In this document: piece by piece, positions 53,663 through 61,838 of the stretch | Position numbering within the stretch: the stretch's first letter is position 1 | How the letters are laid out: each line of letters opens with the position of its first letter | From: Streptomyces sp. ISL-43 | Lineage (GTDB): Bacteria > Actinomycetota > Actinomycetes > Streptomycetales > Streptomycetaceae | NCBI RefSeq assembly: GCF_018614195.1 | Contig: NZ_JAGGOT010000013.1 | Coordinates: forward strand, 372,339 to 436,338 | Length of the DNA stretch: 64,000 nt | Direction: 5' to 3' | Position numbers and translations under genes: made by a program | The notes under the pieces: generated by a model | The model's database searches: none | What the model saw: only the letters and a program-made list of their open reading frames with translations | Told to the model about the DNA's origin: nothing

Positions 53663-55168
53663 GTGACTCTCCCCGCCCCGGCGAAGACCCTTCCGTCCCC
53701 GGCGCCGGGCCCGGCCGCCGACGAGGGCCTGGCCCGGCGGCTGCGCGCCCTCGCCTGCACCGCCCCGCTGCACGACCTCGACGTACGCAAGGCCAATCTG
53801 GCCGGCGAGTACGGGGTCTACGCGATGGCGGAGGTCGCGCTGTCCGCGATCGACCTGGTCACGCTCAACATGGACTTCGACACCGGAGCCGACCACGAGC
53901 AGATAGTGGCCAGGCTGCTGCCGCGCGTCGCCGCCCAGGCGCCGGGGCGCCCCGCCGCCGAGCACGAGCGGGTGGCCCGCTGGGTGCTGGAGAACCTGAT
54001 CAACGTCGGCAGTGTCGACCGCGGCTTCCGGGCGATCTACGGCACCTTCGGCCCGGACGGGGTCTACGTCCGCCGGGACTACGACTTCAAGCTGATCGAG
54101 GAAGTCCCGGGCTACGGCGGCGCGGTGTACCTGCGCACGACCGACGAGGCCGTCAACGTCCTGGTCGGCGCCCTGGACACGGACGTCACCAGCGCGCAGA
54201 TCGCCGCCGAGGTCAAGCTGGAGGTCCTCATCAGCCGGGGCCGGCTCGCCGACGCCCAGCTCGCCGCCGAACAGGCCCGCTACCGGACGGTCCAGTACGC
54301 CGAGATCCTGCGCCGCACGCTCGACGCGACCCGGCGCAACGTACGGGCCGTGGACTGGCTGGTGACCGTCCCCGACATGATCGCCGAAGCCCTCGACCAC
54401 GTCGCCGACCGCTACCGCCACGAGAACGCGATCCTGACCAACATCCGCAAGGCGCGCGACGAGGCCGAGGAGCCGGACAACAAGCGGCGCGCCGCCGAGC
54501 TGGTCGACATCGTCAAGGACTGCATCCGCCGCCACACGCAGCTGCAGTCCCGGCTGCTGGACGCCGGCCCGCTCTTCCGCGCCGAACAGGACCGCCAGGC
54601 CTTCGCGGCGCCCGCGCCGCGCACCGGCATCGACCTGTACGGGCAGCTCGTCGCCCCCGTGCTGCCGCTGCCCGTCGCCGACGCCTCCCGGGTCACGGAC
54701 GCCTTCTTCGCGGCGGGGGCCGGCCTGCGGACCCCGGTCTCGGTCCGCGTCGCCGACCTGGTCGAGATCCTGCTGACCCCGCCGGTGGAGCGGGAGCACC
54801 TCGGCGCGGAGATGCCCGAGCCGGACCTGATCGCCACCCCCGACGACAGCCGCTTCAGCGAGGAGCAGCTCGCCGCCGCGATGGAGCTCCTGGAGCTCCC
54901 GCACGACGCCCCGCGCCGGCTGTCCGGCCTCCTGGCCGAGGCCCGCCGCTCCGACCCGGACCTGCCCTACCTGGTCGCCCTGCTGGCCGTCCACGCGGCG
55001 AGCCCGGCGGTGGGCACGGCCTACCGCCAGGGCGAGGAGCGGCTGCTGTTCGCGGTGGACGACGGCACGGAACTCGACGACCCGGAGTTCGGCGGAGCCG
55101 ACCTCATCGTCGGCACCGCCCTCCTGGACGCGGCCGCCATGACGGCTGACCGCACGGAGGCGGCATGA
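53663..55168 (+). CDS. Kleisin/MukF-JetA-like subunit of an SMC-type complex
   Basis: A 501-residue protein in the first position of a three-component SMC-like operon. The N-terminal half is alpha/beta (VRKANLAGEYGVYAMAEVALSAIDLV; GVYVRRDYDFKLIEEVPGYGGAVYLRTTDE). The middle has long helices (QIAAEVKLEVLISRGRLADAQLAAEQARYRT; NKRRAAELVDIVKDCIRRHTQLQSRLLDAG, residues ~165-310). The C-terminal ~150 residues could form winged helices. Size and order match MksF/JetA kleisins; I cannot show homology directly. A -10-like TAGTCT (53651-53656) ends 6 bp before the GTG at 53663, so the mRNA is probably leaderless. A TTG at 53657 is the alternative start. Confidence 0.6.
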   Translation: MTLPAPAKTLPSPAPGPAADEGLARRLRALACTAPLHDLDVRKANLAGEYGVYAMAEVALSAIDLVTLNMDFDTGADHEQIVARLLPRVAAQAPGRPAAEHERVARWVLENLINVGSVDRGFRAIYGTFGPDGVYVRRDYDFKLIEEVPGYGGAVYLRTTDEAVNVLVGALDTDVTSAQIAAEVKLEVLISRGRLADAQLAAEQARYRTVQYAEILRRTLDATRRNVRAVDWLVTVPDMIAEALDHVADRYRHENAILTNIRKARDEAEEPDNKRRAAELVDIVKDCIRRHTQLQSRLLDAGPLFRAEQDRQAFAAPAPRTGIDLYGQLVAPVLPLPVADASRVTDAFFAAGAGLRTPVSVRVADLVEILLTPPVEREHLGAEMPEPDLIATPDDSRFSEEQLAAAMELLELPHDAPRRLSGLLAEARRSDPDLPYLVALLAVHAASPAVGTAYRQGEERLLFAVDDGTELDDPEFGGADLIVGTALLDAAAMTADRTEAA

Positions 55169-55425
55169 CCATGCCCTCGCCGGGTCGCGGAACGGGTCCC
55201 GCCGCAGCCGGCCGGCCCACGCCGCCCGCCGCCCCGGCGCCGGTGTGCTCCCGGCCGGCCGCACCGGCCGCCGCCCGTGCGGCCCGAGCGGCCGCGCCCC
55301 ACACCGACCGCACCAGAGCCACCCGCACCAGAGCCACCCGCACCAGAGCCACCCGCACCAGAGCCGACCGCACCAGAGCCGACCGCACCAGAGCCACCCG
55401 CACCGCCGAGGAGACGTACCCGTGA
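55165..55425 (+). CDS. 86-residue basic low-complexity ORF between the kleisin-like and MukE-like genes
   Basis: The ATG at 55165 overlaps the stop of the kleisin-like gene (ATGA) and its TGA overlaps the GTG of the MukE-like gene (GTGA), so it is coupled on both sides. The product is Pro/Ala-rich then Arg/Thr/Ala-rich, with six pentads TRTRA or DRTRA from a 15-bp repeat. Each pentad uses the rare codon AGA, which argues against efficient translation. Alternatively the repeat is read in the frame of the MukE-like gene as PHQSH units, an N-terminal extension of that protein from GTG 55245. It may be a real basic peptide or only a coupling spacer. Confidence 0.4.
   Translation: MTMPSPGRGTGPAAAGRPTPPAAPAPVCSRPAAPAAARAARAAAPHTDRTRATRTRATRTRATRTRADRTRADRTRATRTAEETYP
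55306..55410. repeat. 15-bp tandem repeat (six full units plus a degenerate seventh)
   Basis: Units of the form (GAC or ACC)CGCACCAGAGCC run head to tail: 55306, 55321, 55336, 55351, 55366, 55381, with a diverged seventh at 55396. Only the first codon of the unit varies. The period is a multiple of three, so copy number can change without breaking any reading frame. There are no spacers, so it is not a CRISPR array. Confidence 0.95.
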
Positions 55426-56333
55426 GCGACCACCACGCCGAGCACCCCGCGTGGAGCGAGCCCGACGGGCAGTCGGCCGTCCCGGCCGCCCCGGGCCGCC
55501 AGGCCACCGCGTCCGTGACCCCGGCGGACGCCGCCGACGCGGCCCGGCTCGTCGCGTTCGGGCTCCAGCCCAAGCTGCTGCCCGCCCGCGACGCCGAGTA
55601 CGCCGAGCTGCTGCGCCGCTACCGCGAGGACACCGCCTTCGGCCGGCTCGCCGACGCCGTCGCCACCGGGCTGGGCCTCGTCGTCCTGGAGGTGTCCCCG
55701 CGCGCCGGGATGGCCGTCGCCGCCGGCGAGGACTCCGTCTTCGCCGTCCGGATGGGCGACTACGCCCGCCGCGCCGCCGCCGACTCCGCCGACCGCTTCC
55801 TGCACGGCCTCGCCCACCTCGCCGTCGCCGCCCTGGCCTTCCCCCGCCCCGAGGACCTCGCCGACGACGGCTACATCGGCCGGATCACCGTCAACGGCGT
55901 CGACGCCTTCGTCCGGCAGACCTGCCGCCGCCTGGAGGAGCGCGCCGAGGAGCTCGGCGAGAACACCGACCCGGCCTCCGACGCCCCCGGCCTGGAGGCC
56001 GCCTGGCGGGTCTACGCCCGCCGCAGCGCGACCGGCGCCACCAAGGACGCCCGCCGCCTGGCCGGTTCCACCACCGGCATCGTCGGCAAGGCCGCCGCCT
56101 TCCTCACCGACTCAGGCTTCCTCCAGCGCACCGGGGACGAGGCCGGCGGCACCTACCGCACCACCCCCCGCTACCAGCTCCAGGTCCGCGACATGGCGGG
56201 CAGCGCGGCCATGGCCGAGCTGCTGGAGCTGGGCGTGGTCCCCGTCAGCGACGGCTCCGCGACCCTCCTGCCGCCGCCCGAGGGCGACGACCTGGAGCTC
56301 GCGGCCGACGCCGGCCTGCCCTTCCACGCCTAG
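55422..56333 (+). CDS. MukE/JetB-like subunit of an SMC-type complex
   Basis: A 303-residue protein, second core component of the SMC-like operon. After a disordered ~40-residue N-terminus come helical and winged-helix-like blocks: YAELLRRYREDTAFGRLADAVATGLGLVVLEV, ADSADRFLHGLAHLAVAALAFPRPEDL, ITVNGVDAFVRQTCRRLEERAEEL, and TGIVGKAAAFLTDSGFLQRT then YRTTPRYQLQVRDMAGS. The last block looks like a wing. Such tandem winged helices characterise MukE/MksE/JetB. GTG 55422 follows GAGGAGA; an in-frame GTG at 55245 would add the PHQSH repeats. Homology is inferred from order, size and fold pattern. Confidence 0.6.
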   Translation: MSDHHAEHPAWSEPDGQSAVPAAPGRQATASVTPADAADAARLVAFGLQPKLLPARDAEYAELLRRYREDTAFGRLADAVATGLGLVVLEVSPRAGMAVAAGEDSVFAVRMGDYARRAAADSADRFLHGLAHLAVAALAFPRPEDLADDGYIGRITVNGVDAFVRQTCRRLEERAEELGENTDPASDAPGLEAAWRVYARRSATGATKDARRLAGSTTGIVGKAAAFLTDSGFLQRTGDEAGGTYRTTPRYQLQVRDMAGSAAMAELLELGVVPVSDGSATLLPPPEGDDLELAADAGLPFHA

Positions 56334-56391
56334 CCCGCGCCCCGCTCCCCGTACCCGTACGACCTACGAGAGACCACGAGAGTCCGCCGCC

Positions 56392-59300
56392 ATGTACGAG
56401 CTGTCCCGGATCCGCCTCTACTCCATCGGGCCCGCAGGTGCGCGCTACGCCGACACCGTGCTCGACCTGCGCGGAGTCGGCCGGCCGGTGCCCCACCCGG
56501 CGCCCGCCCAGGCGGAGTTCTTCGAAGACGAGCCCACCGGCCCGCCGCGCCGCCCCGCGCCCGCCGGCGTGCTCTTCCTGGAGAACGGCGGCGGCAAGTC
56601 CGTCCTGCTCAAGCTGATCTTCTCGGTCATGCTGCCCGGCCACCGCAACACCCTCGGCGGCGCGAGCTCCGGCGTGCTGCGCAAGTTCCTGCTCGCCGAC
56701 GACTGCGGCCACGTGGCCCTGGAGTGGCAGCACACCCAGACCGGCGAGTGCGTGGTCGTCGGCAAGGTCAGCGAGTGGCGCGGCCGCCAAGTCTCCAACG
56801 ACCCACGCAAGTTCGCCGAAGCCTGGTACTCCTTCCGTCCCGGACCGGGCCTCAGCCTGGACAACCTCCCGGTGGCCGAGGCCACTTCGGTGCGCCCGCC
56901 CGTCGAGGGAGTCTCGGGAGCCAGTGGCCGCCGCCGCACGATGAAGGGCTTCCGCGACGCCCTCACCGAGGCCGGGAAGGCCTACCCGCACCTCGAGGTG
57001 TACTTCGAGGAGATCCACGACCGCTGGAACGAGCACCTCACCGAGCTCGGCCTCGACCCCGAACTCTTCCGCTACCAGCGCGAGATGAACGCCGACGAGG
57101 GCGAGGCCGCCGGCCTCTTCGCGGTGAAGAAGGACTCCGACTTCACCGACCTGCTGCTGCGCGCCGTCACCGACACCCGCGACACCGACGGGCTCGCCGA
57201 CCTCGTCCACGGCTTCGGCAACAAGCTCGGCCGCCGCTCCGAGCTGATGGCCGAACGGGACTTCACCGCAGGCTCCGTGGACCTTCTCACCAAGATCGTC
57301 GAGGCCTCCGGAACCCGTACCCGGCTGCGCGAGGTCCACGCCGGCGCCGAACGCCGCACGCGCTCCCTCGCCCGGCGGCTGTCCGCCCGCGCCACCGAGG
57401 AGCGCGGCCGCGCCGCCGACCTCGCGCAGCGGGTCACCGGCGCCGCCCACGAGGTCACCGCCGCCGAATCCGCGCGCTCGCGCAGCGCCGCCGTCTCCGC
57501 CGAACTCGCCTACCGGCACGCCTCGCTGGCCCTGACCGTCGCCGACAAGGCCGCCGCCGCCCAGCGCCGCGAGCTCCTCGAAGCCCGTACCCTGCACTCC
57601 GCCTGGCAGGCCGCCGAGAACGTCCTGCGCCACCGCGCCGCCGCCGACCGTTCCGCCCGGGTCGCCGTCGCGATCCTGGAGGCCGAGCGGGACGCCGCCC
57701 CGGCGCTGGCCGCCCGGGCCACCGCCGCCACCGAGCTCGTACGGGCCCTGCACACCGCCGCCGAGCAGGGCGAGCGGGCCGCCAACGAGGAGGAGGAGCG
57801 CTCCGCCGTCCTCCAGGAGACCGGCGAGGCCGCCCACCGCGCCGCCACCGCCGCCGCCACGGCCGCCCAGCGCGCCCGCAGCGAGGCCGAGCACCTGCGG
57901 GCCCGCCTCGCCGAGGTCCAGCAGGAGACCGCCGAGGCCGTCCGGGCCGGCTGGCTCGACGACTCCGCCCCCGACGCCGACCCGGCGCGCGCCGCCCTGG
58001 CCGCCGCCGACGCCGAGAAGACGGCCGTGGCCGCCTGGCACGAGTCCCGCGAGGCCGCCCGCGCCGAGGCCGAAGCCGCCCGCGAGGCCACCGGCACGGA
58101 ATCCCGCGCCGAACTGACCGCCGCCCGCGCCGCGGACGCCGCCGACGCGGCCGGAGCCGCCCACGACGCGGAGCACCGGGCCGCCGCCAAGCTCGCCGAG
58201 GCACCGCGCCTGGCGGCCCTCCTGGGAGCCCCGGAGGCGGCCGGAGCGGCCGCCGCCCCCGGCGCGGTCGGCCACGTCGGGGCAACGGGCTCCCCGGACC
58301 GCCCCGAAGCCACCGGCGGGCTCACGGTCGCCGACCTCGACCGGGGCGCCGACGACCTGCGCGCCCTGCTCACCGACGCGGTCGCCTCCGCCGAACGCCA
58401 GCTCTTCGAGCTGCGCACCGCGGCCGCCGACGACTCCCGCATCCTCGGCGCCCTCGGCGACGGCGGCCTGCTGCCGCCCGGCCCCGACGTCCTGGCCACC
58501 GTCGAGTACCTCGGCGAACACGGCATCCCCGCCCTGCCCGGCTGGCGCTACCTCGCCCAGTCGGTGGACCCGGCCGACCACGCCGCCGTCCTCGCCGCCC
58601 GACCCGAACTCGTCGACGGCGTCGTCATCACCGACCCGGACACCCACACCCGGGCCCGCGAAGTGCTCTCCGGCGCCGCCCTGCTGCCCCGTTCGACGGT
58701 CGCCGTCGGCACCGCCGCCGCCCTGCTCGCACCCGTGCCCCCCGGCGACCCGGACACCGCCGTGTCCAGTATTTTCATCGTTTCGCCGAACCCGGCCATG
58801 CACGACGAGCACGCCGCCGACGAGGAGCGCCAGGCGCTGCGCGCCCGCACCACCGCCCGGGACACCGAGATCCGCGAGCTCGCCGCCCGCCTCTCCGGCG
58901 ACCGAGAGCTCGCCGCCCGGCTCGCCTCCTGGCGCACCGGCTGCCCGCCCGGCCGCCTCACCGAGCTCGCGGAGCAGGCCGCCGCCGCCCGCGCCTTCGC
59001 CGAGGAGGCGGAGGCCGAGCTCGCGCAGGCCCGTGCCGTACGCGCCGACGCCGACGAGGCCGCCGCCGACGCGGCCCGCGTCCGCGAGGAGCGCCAGGAC
59101 GCCGCCCAGCGCGCCCGCCGCGTCGCCGACGTCCTCGCGGGCCTGGCCCACCGGCTGCGCGAGCGCGCCGGCTGGCAGGCCAGGCTGCGCGAACTCGCCG
59201 AGGACGCCGCCGAGTCCGAGGCCCGCGCCGAGGTCTGCCTCGACCGGGCCCGCGCCGCCGACGAGGACCGCCGCGCCGCCCAGCGCGCCGCCGACGACGC

Positions 59301-61059
59301 CCGCCGCACCGCCCGTGCCCTGCGGGCCGAGCGCGCCGAGATCGCCGGCGCACCCGAGCCGCTGCCCGAGGCCCCCGCCGAGGAAGCGGGCGCCCGCAAG
59401 GCCCCGCTCCCGGACCTCCGCGAGGCCTACCGCGCCGCCTCGCAGCTCTACGAGAAGGTCGGCGTCGGCGCCGACCTGCGCGCCGAGCAGGCCCGCGCCG
59501 AGAGCGACGAGAGCGCCGCCCTCGCCGAGCTCGACCGCCTGACCAACAAGGTCCGCACCCGCGCCGCCCAGCTCCTCGAAGGCACCGACGGCGCCGACGG
59601 CCCCTCCCGGCAGGCCGCGGCCGCCCGCGCCGAAGCCCTCGTACAGATGCTGGAGACCCGCGCCTCCACCGCCAGCGAGCAGCTCGGCCGGCTCCGGGGC
59701 GAGGCCGAACGGCACGCCCCCGCCGAAGGCGAGGCGCACACCGAACTGCCCGAAGAGCTGATCCCCGGCGACGTCGGAGCCGCGCAGGCCATGCTCCGCA
59801 CCGCCACCGCCCAGCTCGGCGCCCACACCGCCGCCGTGGAGTCCGCCCGCGCGGCCCACGCCGACCTGCTGCGCGCCCACCGCACCGCCGAGGAGGGTGC
59901 GGGCGGTTTCGACGAGACCGCGGCCATGCTCAGGGACCTCCTGCGCGACCACACCCACCAGGAGGACGAGCAGGAGCCGGTAGCCCACCCCGGCACCCTG
60001 GAGGAGGCGCGCCGGTCCGCCACCGAGGCCCGCCGCGCGCTACGGGCCTGCGCCGCCGACCTGTCGGCCGCCGAGGCCGCCGTCCGCGAGGCGAGCGACG
60101 TCCTGGTCCGGCACGCCAATGCCAACCGCTACGAGCAGGTACGCACCCCCGCGCGCCAGCAGATCCGCGAACTGCCCGCCTCCGCCCTGCCCGAGCACGC
60201 GGCGGCCTGGGCCGTCGCCTTCGCCCCCCGGCTGCGCGTCCTCACCGACGAGCTGGCGCAGCTGGAGCGCAACCGCGACAGCATCGTCGACCGGCTGCGC
60301 GGACTCGTGGACTCGGCCCTGGCCACCCTGCGCTCCGCCCAGCGGCTCTCCCAGCTCCCCGAGGGCCTGGGGGAGTGGTCGGGCCAGGAGTTCCTGCGCA
60401 TCCGCTTCGAGGAGCCCGACCAGGCCACCCTCACCGAGCGGCTCGGCGAGGTCATCGACGAGGCGACCCGCGCCGCCGTGAAGAAGAACAGCACCGCCTC
60501 CTTCGGCGAGGGCCGCCGCGACGGCATGTCGCTGCTGCTGCACGGGGTCCAGGCGGCCCTGGAGCCCAAGGGCATCGCGGTGGAGATCCTCAAGCCGGAC
60601 GCGGTGCTGCGCGCCGAGCGGGTCCCGGTCGGCCAGATGGGCGACGTCTTCTCCGGCGGCCAGCTGCTCACCGCCGCGATCGCGCTGTACTGCACGATGG
60701 CGGCGCTGCGCAGCAACGACCGGGGACGGGACAAGCACCGGCACGCGGGCACGCTGTTCCTCGACAACCCGATCGGCCGCGCGAACGCCACGTACCTGCT
60801 GGAACTCCAGCGGGCCGTCTCGGACGCGCTCGGCGTCCAGCTGCTCTACACGACGGGCCTGTTCGACACCACGGCCCTCGCCGAGTTCCCGCTGGTCATC
60901 CGGCTGCGCAACGACGCCGACCTGCGGGCGGGGCTGAAGTACATCAGCGTCGAGGAACACCTGCGCCCGGGCCTGCCCCAGCAGTCCCCGGACGAGGAGA
61001 CGATCCACGGCGAGATCACGGCGACCCGCATGTTCCGCCGCAACGCCACCCTCGCCTGA
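56392..61059 (+). CDS. SMC/MukB/JetC-like giant ATPase
   Basis: A 1555-residue SMC-type protein. The N-terminal head has Walker A LFLENGGGKSVLLKL, with Lys69 (first Gly of the motif replaced by Leu). A long Ala/Glu/Arg-rich coiled coil (~300-640) leads to a globular hinge-like domain (~645-805, including LGDGGLLPPGPDVLATVEYL). A second coil (~805-1330) returns to the C-terminal head with signature FSGGQLLTAAIAL (Ser1421) and Walker B GTLFLDNPIGRAN. There Asp1458 is followed by Asn1459 where SMC proteins have the catalytic Glu. Such complexes extrude or bind DNA loops for chromosome folding or plasmid defence. It is the last gene of the operon, with no adjacent Toprim nuclease (JetD/MksG). Confidence 0.75.
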   Translation: MYELSRIRLYSIGPAGARYADTVLDLRGVGRPVPHPAPAQAEFFEDEPTGPPRRPAPAGVLFLENGGGKSVLLKLIFSVMLPGHRNTLGGASSGVLRKFLLADDCGHVALEWQHTQTGECVVVGKVSEWRGRQVSNDPRKFAEAWYSFRPGPGLSLDNLPVAEATSVRPPVEGVSGASGRRRTMKGFRDALTEAGKAYPHLEVYFEEIHDRWNEHLTELGLDPELFRYQREMNADEGEAAGLFAVKKDSDFTDLLLRAVTDTRDTDGLADLVHGFGNKLGRRSELMAERDFTAGSVDLLTKIVEASGTRTRLREVHAGAERRTRSLARRLSARATEERGRAADLAQRVTGAAHEVTAAESARSRSAAVSAELAYRHASLALTVADKAAAAQRRELLEARTLHSAWQAAENVLRHRAAADRSARVAVAILEAERDAAPALAARATAATELVRALHTAAEQGERAANEEEERSAVLQETGEAAHRAATAAATAAQRARSEAEHLRARLAEVQQETAEAVRAGWLDDSAPDADPARAALAAADAEKTAVAAWHESREAARAEAEAAREATGTESRAELTAARAADAADAAGAAHDAEHRAAAKLAEAPRLAALLGAPEAAGAAAAPGAVGHVGATGSPDRPEATGGLTVADLDRGADDLRALLTDAVASAERQLFELRTAAADDSRILGALGDGGLLPPGPDVLATVEYLGEHGIPALPGWRYLAQSVDPADHAAVLAARPELVDGVVITDPDTHTRAREVLSGAALLPRSTVAVGTAAALLAPVPPGDPDTAVSSIFIVSPNPAMHDEHAADEERQALRARTTARDTEIRELAARLSGDRELAARLASWRTGCPPGRLTELAEQAAAARAFAEEAEAELAQARAVRADADEAAADAARVREERQDAAQRARRVADVLAGLAHRLRERAGWQARLRELAEDAAESEARAEVCLDRARAADEDRRAAQRAADDARRTARALRAERAEIAGAPEPLPEAPAEEAGARKAPLPDLREAYRAASQLYEKVGVGADLRAEQARAESDESAALAELDRLTNKVRTRAAQLLEGTDGADGPSRQAAAARAEALVQMLETRASTASEQLGRLRGEAERHAPAEGEAHTELPEELIPGDVGAAQAMLRTATAQLGAHTAAVESARAAHADLLRAHRTAEEGAGGFDETAAMLRDLLRDHTHQEDEQEPVAHPGTLEEARRSATEARRALRACAADLSAAEAAVREASDVLVRHANANRYEQVRTPARQQIRELPASALPEHAAAWAVAFAPRLRVLTDELAQLERNRDSIVDRLRGLVDSALATLRSAQRLSQLPEGLGEWSGQEFLRIRFEEPDQATLTERLGEVIDEATRAAVKKNSTASFGEGRRDGMSLLLHGVQAALEPKGIAVEILKPDAVLRAERVPVGQMGDVFSGGQLLTAAIALYCTMAALRSNDRGRDKHRHAGTLFLDNPIGRANATYLLELQRAVSDALGVQLLYTTGLFDTTALAEFPLVIRLRNDADLRAGLKYISVEEHLRPGLPQQSPDEETIHGEITATRMFRRNATLA

Positions 61060-61085
61060 CGCGCGTACGGGACCGGGCCCGCCGC

Positions 61086-61511
61086 CTACCGCCGGCCCGT
61101 GGCGGGCAGGGAGCCGCCGTCCCGGGGTATTCGGGGCGCGGCCGTCCGGCGGGGCCGCGCCGTACTGCTGGGCTCCGAGAGGACCCCGTACCGCTGGTTC
61201 CACGTCTGCCGGGTGATCAGCACGTCGAGCACGGCCCAGGTGGCCACGACGGTGCCCGCTATCCCGGTGAGCACCAGCGGGAAGGCCAGCCAGGATCCGG
61301 TGATCGTCAGGAAGAACGCGACCGTCGCGTCGGTCAGCGTCACGGCCACGATCAGCACCGCGCGCACCGCCGACTCCCGCACGGGGTCCGGCATCCGACG
61401 CCGTCCCGGTCCGTCCACCCACAGGGACCGCTCCGGCGCGCCGGACCCCGCGCCGCCGTCCTCGTACTTCTTCCCCATGGTCCCCTGCCTGCCCCCGGTG
61501 GCGCCGGTCAT
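61086..61511 (-). CDS. Small membrane protein of unknown function
   Basis: A 141-residue protein with two hydrophobic helices (AVLIVAVTLTDATVAFFLTITGSWLAFPLVLTGIAGTVVATWAVLDVLI, residues ~65-113) between a Gly/Asp-rich N-terminus and a basic Pro/Arg-rich C-terminus. The ATG at 61511 follows GAGGCGGG; an ATG at 61478 is the alternative. It is convergent with the SMC-like gene and shows no motif linking it to that system. The 327-bp gap to the next gene contains the small palindrome GGAACGAATAATTCC (about 61580) and AT-rich DNA likely to hold promoters in both directions. Confidence 0.6.
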   Translation of the reverse strand: MTGATGGRQGTMGKKYEDGGAGSGAPERSLWVDGPGRRRMPDPVRESAVRAVLIVAVTLTDATVAFFLTITGSWLAFPLVLTGIAGTVVATWAVLDVLITRQTWNQRYGVLSEPSSTARPRRTAAPRIPRDGGSLPATGRR

Positions 61512-61838
61512 GCCCGCCTCGAACAGGTAGACGTACGAGGCGGTCGGGAGATTCCCGTATCGCTGAGGTGCACACCGCCTCGCGAACATCGCGGAACGAA
61601 TAATTCCAGCCATCCATTCTCATGCGGGAACTGACGCCGCACCAAGTGTCATCTGCCACATATCGGGCCGCACTTGGCGGGAGCTATCGGACAACTCGTG
61701 ATCTCCCCCCGGGCCCCCGGCCGAAAACGTCCGGACACGCCTTCGAACCTTCGTCGTGGCAGTAGTAGGCTCACGCCGTTTAAATGACGGAACACCGACC
61801 CCCGACAACGGGGTTGAGCTGGGGAGGCTGGGGAGGCC

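Noticed and set aside
55306..55410. Possible CRISPR array
   Set aside because: Units are contiguous 15-mers with no spacers and no cas genes.
56245..59988. A 1247-codon open frame on the minus strand opposite the SMC-like gene
   Set aside because: It is the antisense shadow of a very GC-rich gene. The product is Gly/Gln/Val low-complexity without domains, and the plus-strand gene has clear ATPase motifs.
53663..61059. Calling the SMC-like operon a complete Wadjet defence system
   Set aside because: No JetD/Toprim nuclease gene is adjacent on either side (pxpABC to the left, a small membrane protein and CvnA to the right), so only a JetABC/MksFEB-like core is supported.
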